A DNA stretch of 64,000 nt from positions 1 through 64,000 of the IMG/VR virus record IMGVR_UViG_3300028557_000041, one strand, 5' to 3'. This document shows positions 49,132 through 57,817 of the stretch, piece after piece (position 1 is the stretch's first letter; each line of letters opens with the position of its first letter). The notes under the pieces are model-generated. The model searched no databases, was not told the origin of the DNA, and worked only from the letters and a program-made list of their open reading frames with translations. Made by a program: the position numbers and the translations under genes. Source of the stretch: a virus.

Positions 49132-51135
49132 ATGGCTAACACAGTTTTTTTATTAAATTTAAATAATACTTTTGAAGATTGGGTATCTGTAACCAATAAT
49201 CTTGCAAAAGAAAATAATGATTTGGCAGCAAACAATTATGTTAAACCTACTGGAACACTTTATTTAAATGATCCAAGTTTAGGTTTACAGGTTGCCAATG
49301 TGGCTGTGATTGCTGGCCAATTACAAGTTCAAGGAACAGGTTCTTCTGCTTATATACAAAACAACCTTCGTGTAGACCAACAAGTATATTTTACAAACAC
49401 AACACTAGGACTAACAAATGCTGGTCCATCAATTTTTAGTGGTTTAATAACAGCAAATAGCACTGGTACTGGATTATTAGTTTCAAATAATGCAACAATC
49501 AATGGTTTTGCAAACATCAATAGTGTTATTGCCAATACAGTAACATCTTCTGTAATTAATGTTAACACTTTAAATAGTGCTTATGTAAATGCTGCATTCT
49601 TACATGCAAACACAGGATTTAGTAAAGCTAACGCAGCCAACGTATTAGCACAAGCTGCTTTCAATCATGCTAACGGAAGTTACACTCACGCCAATGCAGC
49701 TTTTGATTTAGCAAATACAAAATTTGCAGCTGGTGGTGGTACAGTTGATGGTACTGTATCGATTACTGGTGGTTTAACTGTTGGTGGTAACTTCACAATT
49801 AACGGTGTAACAATTACTGATTCCAACACATTTACACTCAGAGCAAATACAGGAACAAATGACGGTCAATCGTCTTATTTGGTGATTAATAGACGTTCTG
49901 GTATGAGCCCAGCGTCAATGAATGCTGAAATTCGTTGGAATGATGCAAATTCGTATTGGGACTTACGAGATGTCAATAGTTCTAATACAACAACATATAA
50001 CCAGATTATTACAACAAAGCATGTAGATAATTCTGTTTTATCAACCAACACATTTAACGTAGCAACATCGTTTGCTGCGAATACCATATTAAGATATGCT
50101 CAAGCAAATTACAATGCCACAAATGCAGCCTTTGTACATGCAAATGCTTCTTATGATTATGCCAATACTGTTAATAACTATGCTCATGGAGCATATGCGT
50201 TTGCAAATACAACAAATGTAACTTTAACATTGTATGTAGCAAATACAGAAAGATATGCTCAAAGTGCCTATCAGCACGCAAATTCTGGCTTTAATCATGC
50301 CAATGCAGCATATCTTACTGCCAATTCAGCACAATCCAATACCATTATTATTCAAGGTGTTGATACATGGCAAAACACTAGAATTACAGCTGTAGATACC
50401 TATGCTGCTTCTGGTTACTCACAAGCCAATGCAGCTAATCAGTATGCACACTCAGCATACTCACAGGCTAACGCAACTAATAATATTACGTTCTCGGCAT
50501 ACACACATGCCAATGCAGCTTTTGTTCATGCTAATGCCTCATTTGCAGCTGCTAACAACGTATTTCCACAAGTTCAACCGGCATTTGCTCAGGCCAATGC
50601 GGCTACAATATTAGCTCAAGCTGCTTTTGAAACAGCAAATCTTTCCGTTACGACAAATGCTACACAGAACACAAGATTGACCGTAGTTGAAACATTTTCC
50701 ACATCTGGTTACGGACAAGCTAACGTTGCTACCACTCTTGCACAGGCTGCTTTTAATTCAGCTAATTCATCAGCGGCTGCTCTACAAAGTGTTCAATTAC
50801 GAGCATACAAAGAATATGTAAATACTGCAACAGTTACCACATCAACATATGCAATAAATCTAGCAGATTCCAACATTTTCAATTTAACTTTGGGTACCAA
50901 TACAACACTTTCGTTCACTGGTGCACCGACTTCAGGAAACTTGTTCTCTGTTACATTGATATTGACACAAGATGTTACGGGTGGCAGAGTTGTAACCTTG
51001 CCAACGGCTAAATACTCGGATGGTATTGCTCCGGCATTATCTGTAGGTCCAAATGCAACAGATGTTTTGACCTATTTTACATTTAATGGTGGATCAACGT
51101 ATTTTGGTGCTTTTGCTATGGCTAACGCCTACTAA
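49132..51135 (+). CDS. Tail fibre with many Ala-Asn repeats, 667 aa
   Basis: Dense AxxxANAAF repeats (AAFNHANGSYTHANAAFDLA and many more) across about 155-560 form a long rod. N-terminal NLNNTFEDWVSVTNNLAKE is a shared attachment start. C-terminal NIFNLTLGTNTTLSF and a beta domain form the tip. Gap 51136-51252 holds only a ribosome site and AT-rich sequence. Confidence 0.75.
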   Translation: MANTVFLLNLNNTFEDWVSVTNNLAKENNDLAANNYVKPTGTLYLNDPSLGLQVANVAVIAGQLQVQGTGSSAYIQNNLRVDQQVYFTNTTLGLTNAGPSIFSGLITANSTGTGLLVSNNATINGFANINSVIANTVTSSVINVNTLNSAYVNAAFLHANTGFSKANAANVLAQAAFNHANGSYTHANAAFDLANTKFAAGGGTVDGTVSITGGLTVGGNFTINGVTITDSNTFTLRANTGTNDGQSSYLVINRRSGMSPASMNAEIRWNDANSYWDLRDVNSSNTTTYNQIITTKHVDNSVLSTNTFNVATSFAANTILRYAQANYNATNAAFVHANASYDYANTVNNYAHGAYAFANTTNVTLTLYVANTERYAQSAYQHANSGFNHANAAYLTANSAQSNTIIIQGVDTWQNTRITAVDTYAASGYSQANAANQYAHSAYSQANATNNITFSAYTHANAAFVHANASFAAANNVFPQVQPAFAQANAATILAQAAFETANLSVTTNATQNTRLTVVETFSTSGYGQANVATTLAQAAFNSANSSAAALQSVQLRAYKEYVNTATVTTSTYAINLADSNIFNLTLGTNTTLSFTGAPTSGNLFSVTLILTQDVTGGRVVTLPTAKYSDGIAPALSVGPNATDVLTYFTFNGGSTYFGAFAMANAY

Positions 51136-51252
51136 AATACAAAAAGGTCTGGACGCTCGGAGCCCCAAAATTAATTTTTCGTGATTCCAAGATTCCAAAA
51201 AGCAATTTTAGTTTTAGTAGTTTTTTAATTAATTAAAAGGAGTAATAAAAAA

Positions 51253-51585
51253 ATGTCTTTTGTCAAAATTGATGATATTCATTTGTATGCTGGCTTAACA
51301 GCTGACGCAGCTGATTGTTATCGGGTTAAAAAGTGGATGGATGACAACAACATCAACTTTGTTCATCTCTTTTATACCGATGAGAACCAATGTCAAGAAG
51401 TTATTGATACAGTAAATCTTTGGTTTGTAACTCCAGACCAACCAGCTGCTATCACTAAGCTTCCCTTTATTGTTTATTGTGAAGTTGTTGAAGATTTGCC
51501 AATTTCACATTACCCAAGAAAAGTTTTAGTTGGATATGATGAAATTACTAGCAAGTTAAAAGACCTTTACGCAATAGGCAGGTAA
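51253..51585 (+). CDS. Conserved phage protein, thioredoxin-like fold possible, 110 aa
   Basis: AAAAGGAG before ATG. VKKWMDDNNINFVHLFYTDE then TKLPFIVYCEV resemble a glutaredoxin-like fold without the CxxC active site. It precedes the collagen-like fibre gene by one base. Function unknown; may help fibre maturation. Confidence 0.6.
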   Translation: MSFVKIDDIHLYAGLTADAADCYRVKKWMDDNNINFVHLFYTDENQCQEVIDTVNLWFVTPDQPAAITKLPFIVYCEVVEDLPISHYPRKVLVGYDEITSKLKDLYAIGR

Positions 51586-51586
51586 G

Positions 51587-53344
51587 ATGCCTGTTGCCTT
51601 TCGCACACTTAAACAAGGTGTAGTAAGTTCTGGTTCAAGAACTTTCAATAGTCCTGGAAATTTTCAAATCCCTTTAGGCATAACACAAGTTAACCTATCG
51701 GGATTTGGTGCGCAAGGTATTCAAGGTGCAAGAGGTAATACAGGAACACCGGGTACTATTGGAAATCCAGGAAATGCTGGGAATCCAGGTTCAAATGGCG
51801 TTGGTGGTCCAGGTGGTGTTGGCGGTAATGCAGGTGCATTAGGTAATCCGGGAACAGCTGGTACAGCAGGAAATCCAGGTACAGCTGGCACTGCAGGTGC
51901 TGGTGGTAACGGTGGTGCTGGAGGTCCTGGAGGTTCAAGAGGAGTTACCTCACTTACAAATCGTGGAGTTTCTTGGTCAAATACTAGTGGATTTGTTGTT
52001 CAACCTGTAAATGCTCCTAGGGGACCTAGTGGTAATGCAGCAAGTGGTAGAGGAGGCACTGGAGGACTTGGAGCAGTACACAGCAGCCTTAGTCCAAGGT
52101 CTTATGGTATGACGGCTATTGGATCAGGAAGTGGAAATGTTGTATATCCTCAATCAGCAATTGGAACTACAAATTTGGTCAGCAACACTATTTACACCCC
52201 TATTATGGGTGGTTATGGTGGTGATGGTGGATCAACTGGAGGGTCAGGATCACCAGGAAATCCAGGAACTCCAGGAAGTACCGGCACAGCAGGTACACCA
52301 GGAAGTGCAATTGTTACCGCAGGTTCTGGCGGTGCAGCGCCATCAACATGGGTTGGTAAAGACGGTACAGCAGGAAATCCAGGTAATGCAGGTAACTTTG
52401 GTTCATCAGGAACACCAGGAAATACTGGCGCAACTGGTACACCAGGAAATTTAACATATTTTGACACAGTAAATAATTATACATGGAATGGTGGCGCTGG
52501 AGGATTAGGTGGCGCAGGAAGTCCTGGAGGATTAGCAGGACCAGGAACAGCTGGCGGTGCTGCTGGATTAATTGGAAATCCAGGAAATCAAGGTGCAACA
52601 GGAAATTCTGGAAATCCAGGAGCTAATGGCAATGGAGGTTTAGCTGGCAACGCTGGCGTAGGAAATCCAGGAACGGCTGGAAGTCAAGGTGGTGGAGGCG
52701 GTGGTGGCGGTGGTGGTGCAGCCGCTCTATATTGGGGCGCAGAAAATTCTCAATTTTGTTCGCCTTTAGGAAATAATCCTGGATTTTTTAATCCAGCATC
52801 AAGTCAGATGAATCATGTTTCTTGGTTTAATAATGCAAGATATAATTCAGGAACAGGAAATGCTACTGCTGGTCGTGCTGGTAATTCTAACAATTCTGGT
52901 TTTGGATTAGGTGGCGCTTCAGGAACAGCAAACTTTTCTTTCACACCATATCTCACTAATGATTATACAGGCATGTCACCTGTAGGAAGTCCAGGTGCAA
53001 CGGGTGGTGCCGGTTCAGTAGGAAATGCTGGTGCAAATGGAAATGCAACATCTGGTGGTGCTGGTGGTAACGGAAATGCTGGTTCGGCCGGCAATCCAGG
53101 AACTACCGGTGTTACTGGAAATATAGGAACAGGTGCAACTTTAGGGGGTTCTGCTTCGCCAGCACCAACAACTTGGGACGGAAAAGATCCAGGACTTGGA
53201 GTGTTAGGTTCTACAGGTGATGCAGGTGAAACTAAGTCTTATAATTCAGTATCAGTAAATCGTAGAGGAATATATCCTATTGGAATAGGCACAGGAACAA
53301 ATTCAGGATCAGTTACAGTATCTTGGAACAGAACAGTTAATTAA
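51587..53344 (+). CDS. Collagen-like glycine-rich adhesin/fibre, 585 aa
   Basis: N-terminal fibre domain (1-40), then Gly-x-y blocks at about 41-120, 210-235, 255-290, 325-375 and 460-520, with frequent GNP, GTP and GSP triplets, so Pro sits in the third position. A run of ten Gly lies near 370-380. The C-terminus (GIYPIGIGTGTNSGSVTVSW) is a beta cap. Similar glycine-rich proteins are receptor-binding adhesins of T4-like phages. The next gene is a hydroxylase. Confidence 0.82.
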   Translation: MPVAFRTLKQGVVSSGSRTFNSPGNFQIPLGITQVNLSGFGAQGIQGARGNTGTPGTIGNPGNAGNPGSNGVGGPGGVGGNAGALGNPGTAGTAGNPGTAGTAGAGGNGGAGGPGGSRGVTSLTNRGVSWSNTSGFVVQPVNAPRGPSGNAASGRGGTGGLGAVHSSLSPRSYGMTAIGSGSGNVVYPQSAIGTTNLVSNTIYTPIMGGYGGDGGSTGGSGSPGNPGTPGSTGTAGTPGSAIVTAGSGGAAPSTWVGKDGTAGNPGNAGNFGSSGTPGNTGATGTPGNLTYFDTVNNYTWNGGAGGLGGAGSPGGLAGPGTAGGAAGLIGNPGNQGATGNSGNPGANGNGGLAGNAGVGNPGTAGSQGGGGGGGGGGAAALYWGAENSQFCSPLGNNPGFFNPASSQMNHVSWFNNARYNSGTGNATAGRAGNSNNSGFGLGGASGTANFSFTPYLTNDYTGMSPVGSPGATGGAGSVGNAGANGNATSGGAGGNGNAGSAGNPGTTGVTGNIGTGATLGGSASPAPTTWDGKDPGLGVLGSTGDAGETKSYNSVSVNRRGIYPIGIGTGTNSGSVTVSWNRTVN

Positions 53345-53366
53345 TTTTTTTTGAAAGTGGATTATT

Positions 53367-53963
53367 ATGTTATATGCGATTGCACCGTCACCAAATTTTG
53401 GCATAACAGAACAAGATTTCGTAACTTGGAATGGTGGGTTTACTGATGAAGAAATATCTAAGATAATAGAACTAGGAGATTCTTTAGAGAAAGAAGATTC
53501 TAAGATAGATGCTGGTGAGGTTTCTCCAAAAGATGTGCGAATAAGTGACATATCTTGGATACACCCCAGTGAAAAGAATGTATGGATATTTAATAAATTA
53601 TCTTGGATATTAAGGCAGTTGAACGGACAATTTTATCGATTTAATATTACTGGATTCAATGAATCTATACAATATACAACATATTATGGTAAACAAGAAG
53701 AAGGTGGTCATTATCGGTGGCACGCAGATCACGGACAAGATGCACCAAGAAAGTTATCAATGGTATTACAGTTGAGTGACCCAAGTGAATATGAGGGCGG
53801 TAATTTAGAAATATTGTCTAGTCAAGGAGAAGTATTGACTGTAGATAAAAAGAAAGGATTTTTAGCAATGTTTCCTTCTTTTAAAACACACAGAGTAACA
53901 CCAGTTACTTCAGGAATTAGAAAAAGTTTAGTAGTTTGGGCTACTGGTCCAGCGTTTGTATAA
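53367..53963 (+). CDS. PKHD-type 2OG-Fe(II) oxygenase (prolyl hydroxylase-like), 198 aa
   Basis: H119-x-D121 (HYRWHADHG), distal H175 (KTHRVTPV) and R185 form the Fe/2OG site, as in PKHD-type hydroxylases. It starts 22 bp after the collagen-like fibre gene, in the same direction. Modification of fibre prolines is an inference from this pairing. Confidence 0.9.
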   Translation: MLYAIAPSPNFGITEQDFVTWNGGFTDEEISKIIELGDSLEKEDSKIDAGEVSPKDVRISDISWIHPSEKNVWIFNKLSWILRQLNGQFYRFNITGFNESIQYTTYYGKQEEGGHYRWHADHGQDAPRKLSMVLQLSDPSEYEGGNLEILSSQGEVLTVDKKKGFLAMFPSFKTHRVTPVTSGIRKSLVVWATGPAFV

Positions 53964-53997
53964 CCTAAATATAATAGTTAACTATAAGTAAAATAAG

Positions 53998-54336
53998 ATG
54001 CCGGCAGCCTATTCAAATCTATACATCGAACAAGGTACTTCTTTCACTACGACAATCACCGTTGATGATGTCTATGGAGATGTCTTTGATTTGACAAACT
54101 ATACGGCTCAGAGCCAAATTCGTAAGTCACATTATTCCGCTAACACCACGGCTACGTTTACTACGAGTGTCAATTCTGGTCAAGGTTCAATTACTCTTAG
54201 TTTATCTTCAGCAGTAACGGCAAATATTGCCCCAGGTCGTTATGTTTATGATACCAAAATTATTGGAACAAATAATGGCCAAATTACAAGAATATTGGAA
54301 GGTTCTGTAGATGTTTCTCCATCAGTTACGAGGTAA
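53998..54336 (+). CDS. Fibre-associated beta protein, 112 aa
   Basis: YSNLYIEQGTSFTTTITVDD and YGDVFDLTNYTAQSQIRKS form a conserved Ig-like module frequent in aquatic T4-like phages. Ends GSVDVSPSVTR. Likely a fibre base or baseplate decoration; function unproven. Confidence 0.7.
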   Translation: MPAAYSNLYIEQGTSFTTTITVDDVYGDVFDLTNYTAQSQIRKSHYSANTTATFTTSVNSGQGSITLSLSSAVTANIAPGRYVYDTKIIGTNNGQITRILEGSVDVSPSVTR

Positions 54337-54339
54337 AAA

Positions 54340-54567
54340 ATGCCAGATCAAACCATAGGAACAGTAAGAGTACAAGTAGGTACAACAGTTAATCCAAGAG
54401 TTAGCTCGATTAATTATGGCGGTTCAGGTACAATTAAAGGTGCTACTGATGTTGATGTTAGAGGTGCTGCAGACGGAGAAGTTCTGGTATATAGAGCTGC
54501 AACCGATTCGTTTATTGTTGCACCAGTATCGGCCGCTGTGGCTGGACTAGACGCAGGAACATTCTAA
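54340..54567 (+). CDS. Small fibre-array protein, 75 aa
   Basis: Begins MPDQTIGTVRVQVGTTVNP; ends AAVAGLDAGTF, a GG/AGTF ending shared by the two genes that follow (DGGNF, DGGTF). This shared end suggests a common modular fold or a chaperone boundary. Confidence 0.65.
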   Translation: MPDQTIGTVRVQVGTTVNPRVSSINYGGSGTIKGATDVDVRGAADGEVLVYRAATDSFIVAPVSAAVAGLDAGTF

Positions 54568-54804
54568 GTGTCCAATACATCAATACAAATACTTCGGTCG
54601 TATGCAAATACGAGACCAACAACTCTCAATGATGGTGAGTTGGCTTATTCTTTTATAGCCAATACACTTTATATTGGTGATAGGACTGGTCAAATTATTA
54701 GAATTGGTGGTCTCACAACCACCGAAAATGCAGCAAATACAATAGTTCTAAGAGATTCAGCAGGTAATATAAATGTAGCTACCGTAGACGGTGGAAATTT
54801 CTAA
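54568..54804 (+). CDS. Small fibre-array protein, GTG start, 78 aa
   Basis: GTG 54568 directly follows the TAA of the previous gene. SNTSIQILRSYANTRPTTLN and GELAYSFIANTLYIGDR match the N-terminal virion-attachment module of the next fibre gene. Ends VATVDGGNF. Confidence 0.7.
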   Translation: MSNTSIQILRSYANTRPTTLNDGELAYSFIANTLYIGDRTGQIIRIGGLTTTENAANTIVLRDSAGNINVATVDGGNF

Positions 54805-54843
54805 ATAGTAATAGTGGTTAACGCCTAATAATAAGGAAAACAA

Positions 54844-56652
54844 ATGGCAAATACAAATATTTTAATCAAACGCTCGTCAAGCACAACCAGACCAAGTTCC
54901 CTGGCAGCTGGTGAGTTAGGTTATTCGTATCTATCGAATACTCTTTTCTTAGGTACTGCCGCTGGTAACGGTGCCATCAACGTTGGTGGTGTCTATTATA
55001 CTCAAGCAATCGACAATGCAACTTCGGCTGCAACTCCAGACACAATCGTTAAACGTGATGCTTCAGGTAATTCAACCTTTACAAACATCACAGTAACAGG
55101 ATTCATTTCTGGTACAATTGACGGTGTTGCCAATGCTGCTGTCCGTCTACAGACACCAAGAAGTTTCTCTATTTCTGGTGGCGACATCTCTGCTACCGGC
55201 GTTAACTTTGATGGTACAGGTGCAGTTACATTAAATGCCTCACTTAATGCCATTCCAGGTCTAAGTGCTGGTTCATACGGTTCTTCTACTGCCATTCCAG
55301 TTGTTACTGTTGCCGCTAACGGACGTGTTACAGCCATTTCAACGCAGTCCATTTCCACATCATTTGGTCTTTCTGGTGATTCCGGTACAACTCAAATTGA
55401 TGGTGGTGAAACACTATATGTGGTTGGTGGTGCTGGCATCACATCGGCAATTACAGCCAACACAATTACATTAGATGTTGACACAACTGTTGTTCGTTCC
55501 AATACAGCAATCACAAGTCAAACAATTGATGGTTCTGTAACAATTGCTGGCAATTTAACAGTTCAAGGTATGCATACAACAGTTAATACAGCTACATTGA
55601 ATGTTGTTGACCCATTAATTATTTTAGCTTCGAACAATAGTTCTGATGCGGTTGACATTGGTTTTGCTGGACATTACACGGATGGTAGTAGTGTTGCAAG
55701 ACATACTGGTTTCTTCCGTGATGCTGGTACAAAAGAATACTATGTATTTGATGGATACACTCCAGAATTAATTGGTAATAGTATCGATGTAGCCAACGCC
55801 AGCTTTAACACAGCAAACGTTAATGTTGGATATGTTAAATCTACTGGCATTATTAACAATGGTATCAATTTAGATACTCATATTCAAGGTCTATACAACC
55901 TTGCCAATACAACATCAACAACAGCAAGTAATGCAAATGCTAATACTATCTACACACAAGGCGTAGATGCAACACAAAATACCAACATTACTCATGCTGA
56001 TACCAAGGCACAAGCTGCTTTCGATAAGGCAAATAATGCTGTAGTAGCATCAACTGACTTTACGTTTGGTCAGATGGTTGTTGCAGATGGTACAGATTCG
56101 TTAAAGAGTCTTGCCAATGCTTCTTATACATTAACTGGTTCTTTAGCTGCTGCTAAAACAATCACATCACTTTCAGTTGACAATTATGGTCGTGTAACTG
56201 CTGCTACTGGTGCTGATATTGCAATTAATGCATCACAGATTACTGCTGGCACATTGGGTGTTGAAAGAGGCGGTACAGGCCAAGGTTCATTTACAAATGG
56301 TGCAATTCTTGTTGGTAATGGCTCAGGCGCTTTACAAACTCTTGCTAACTCAACATACACAGCAACAGGTTCTGGTGCCGCTAACAATACAGTATCTTCG
56401 TTAAGTGTTGATGCTTATGGTCGTGTAACAGCTGCAACGTTCTCTGCAATCTCTGGTCTAACAATTGGCCAAGGCGGTACAGGTCGTTCAACATTTACTA
56501 CTAACGGTCTAGTATATGGTAACTCTACTGACGGACTATTAGTAACTGCAGCTGCTGGTACTTCTGATCAAACATTTAGTAATCAACTTCTTACTGTTAC
56601 TAATGCTGGTGTTCCGGTTTGGACAAGTGCTCTTGATGGAGGCACATTCTAA
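54844..56652 (+). CDS. Tail fibre protein, 602 aa
   Basis: N-terminal ILIKRSSSTTRPSSLAAGEL module, then GDISATGVNFDGTGAVTL and a middle module (VDPLIILASNNSSDAVDIG, GHYTDG, FFRDAGTKEYYVFDGYTPEL). The latter is repeated in the fibre at 60065. C-terminal domain has VERGGTGQGSFTNGAILVG and a close repeat, GQGGTGRSTF. Ends DGGTF. Confidence 0.8.
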   Translation: MANTNILIKRSSSTTRPSSLAAGELGYSYLSNTLFLGTAAGNGAINVGGVYYTQAIDNATSAATPDTIVKRDASGNSTFTNITVTGFISGTIDGVANAAVRLQTPRSFSISGGDISATGVNFDGTGAVTLNASLNAIPGLSAGSYGSSTAIPVVTVAANGRVTAISTQSISTSFGLSGDSGTTQIDGGETLYVVGGAGITSAITANTITLDVDTTVVRSNTAITSQTIDGSVTIAGNLTVQGMHTTVNTATLNVVDPLIILASNNSSDAVDIGFAGHYTDGSSVARHTGFFRDAGTKEYYVFDGYTPELIGNSIDVANASFNTANVNVGYVKSTGIINNGINLDTHIQGLYNLANTTSTTASNANANTIYTQGVDATQNTNITHADTKAQAAFDKANNAVVASTDFTFGQMVVADGTDSLKSLANASYTLTGSLAAAKTITSLSVDNYGRVTAATGADIAINASQITAGTLGVERGGTGQGSFTNGAILVGNGSGALQTLANSTYTATGSGAANNTVSSLSVDAYGRVTAATFSAISGLTIGQGGTGRSTFTTNGLVYGNSTDGLLVTAAAGTSDQTFSNQLLTVTNAGVPVWTSALDGGTF

Positions 56653-56690
56653 GTAATACTATATAATTTTTTTATAATAGGGAGTTTGAA

Positions 56691-57296
56691 ATGGGTAATG
56701 AAAAGTTTGTTAATTATTATATTGAGGGATTGATTACTACATTAAATGATTGTTTGATAAGAAACATTTCATTACAAGCAAATGACAGAATCAGCAAAGA
56801 AATAATTGAGGAACACACTAAGAAGGTTGAAGGTTTAGATGGTACTATTAATGCTCTTAAAGTAGATTTAGAATCTGCTAAAAAACAGCAAAATGATTCT
56901 GATAATCAACGTTATCAAAATTTAGAAAATAGTATCAAAGACCATGTAAACACAATCAACACATTGAATCAGGAGATTTCTCAGTTAAAAACAATGAAAG
57001 CTGAATATGAAAATGTTAAACATCAAGTACAACATGTAGACACTTTCAGAACCGAGTTAAACAAAACACGGGAAGAATTAAATAATGTTCGTGTTGATAA
57101 TGAAAAAATTATTGCTGATTTAACTAGTTCGTATGAATTAAAAATTAAAGAACTAAATGATAAGATTGACTATTTACAATTAACTCCTGCTAAAAGAAAA
57201 AAAGTTGAGGAAGTAAAAAAAGAAGTTACTGAAACACCAACATTGGATGTTTTTAGTAATTCGGAAGATACACTCAAAGATGGCGGAAGTTTTTAA
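56691..57296 (+). CDS. Long coiled-coil protein, 201 aa
   Basis: Almost wholly heptad-like (LDGTINALKVDLESAKKQQ and on) with a Lys/Glu tail. Ends LKDGGSF, like the small fibre-array proteins. Could be a fibre trimerisation chaperone or a rod. GGGAG site before ATG. Confidence 0.65.
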   Translation: MGNEKFVNYYIEGLITTLNDCLIRNISLQANDRISKEIIEEHTKKVEGLDGTINALKVDLESAKKQQNDSDNQRYQNLENSIKDHVNTINTLNQEISQLKTMKAEYENVKHQVQHVDTFRTELNKTREELNNVRVDNEKIIADLTSSYELKIKELNDKIDYLQLTPAKRKKVEEVKKEVTETPTLDVFSNSEDTLKDGGSF

Positions 57297-57301
57297 GGTA
57301 A

Positions 57302-57793
57302 ATGGCAAACACAACAGTACAGTTAAAGAAATCAGGTGTAACAGGTAACGTACCACCTTCACTATCGTATGGTGAGTTGGCGTTAAACTACGCTGATGGA
57401 AAACTGTTCTATAAAGCCTCAAATGGTTCAATCGCTAGTATTTCTACTAGCCCAGCAACCGATTCTTTTGCTACAATCAATGCTAATTCTTCTCTGATAT
57501 TAGCAACTTCTCCGTATGATACACTATCAATTCTTCCTGGTAATAATATTACCATATCTACGGACACATTTAATAAAAGAATCACAATTAATTCTACAGC
57601 AAGCGGCGGTGGCGATTCAACCGATCAATTTGCCAGAGATAAAGCCAATTCAGCCAATGTTTTGGCTCAAGCGGCTTTTGATCAAGCAAACACGGGAGCA
57701 GGAACTTATACGATAACCGGTGGTCAATATATAGACCACGGTTGGATACCCCAAACACCGGGTCCAATATTATTCGATTACGGAACACTATAA
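57302..57793 (+). CDS. Short tail fibre protein, 163 aa
   Basis: N-terminal TVQLKKSGVTGNVPPSLSYG matches the array's attachment module (GELALNYADGKLF). Ala-Asn repeat DKANSANVLAQAAFDQANTG near 125-145. Ends with a short beta cap. The stop overlaps a late-promoter-like motif. Confidence 0.75.
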   Translation: MANTTVQLKKSGVTGNVPPSLSYGELALNYADGKLFYKASNGSIASISTSPATDSFATINANSSLILATSPYDTLSILPGNNITISTDTFNKRITINSTASGGGDSTDQFARDKANSANVLAQAAFDQANTGAGTYTITGGQYIDHGWIPQTPGPILFDYGTL

Positions 57794-57796
57794 ATA
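57789..57796 (+). promoter_or_regulatory. T4-type late promoter motif TATAAATA
   Basis: Exact match to the T4 late -10 element, 22 bp before ATG 57818, at the end of the preceding gene. A start site about 10-12 bp downstream leaves room for a short leader. Confidence 0.55.
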
Positions 57797-57817
57797 TACA
57801 TATAAGTTGGAAAAAAT

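Noticed and set aside
49600-50760. Repeated blocks in fibre genes as a CRISPR array
   Set aside because: The repeats are in-frame coding units with variable spacing and sequence, not identical repeats with unique spacers.
52119-52598. Open frames on both strands in the collagen-like gene
   Set aside because: They are frame shadows of the Gly-x-y repeat (His/Gln/Leu-rich or Pro/Val-rich low complexity).
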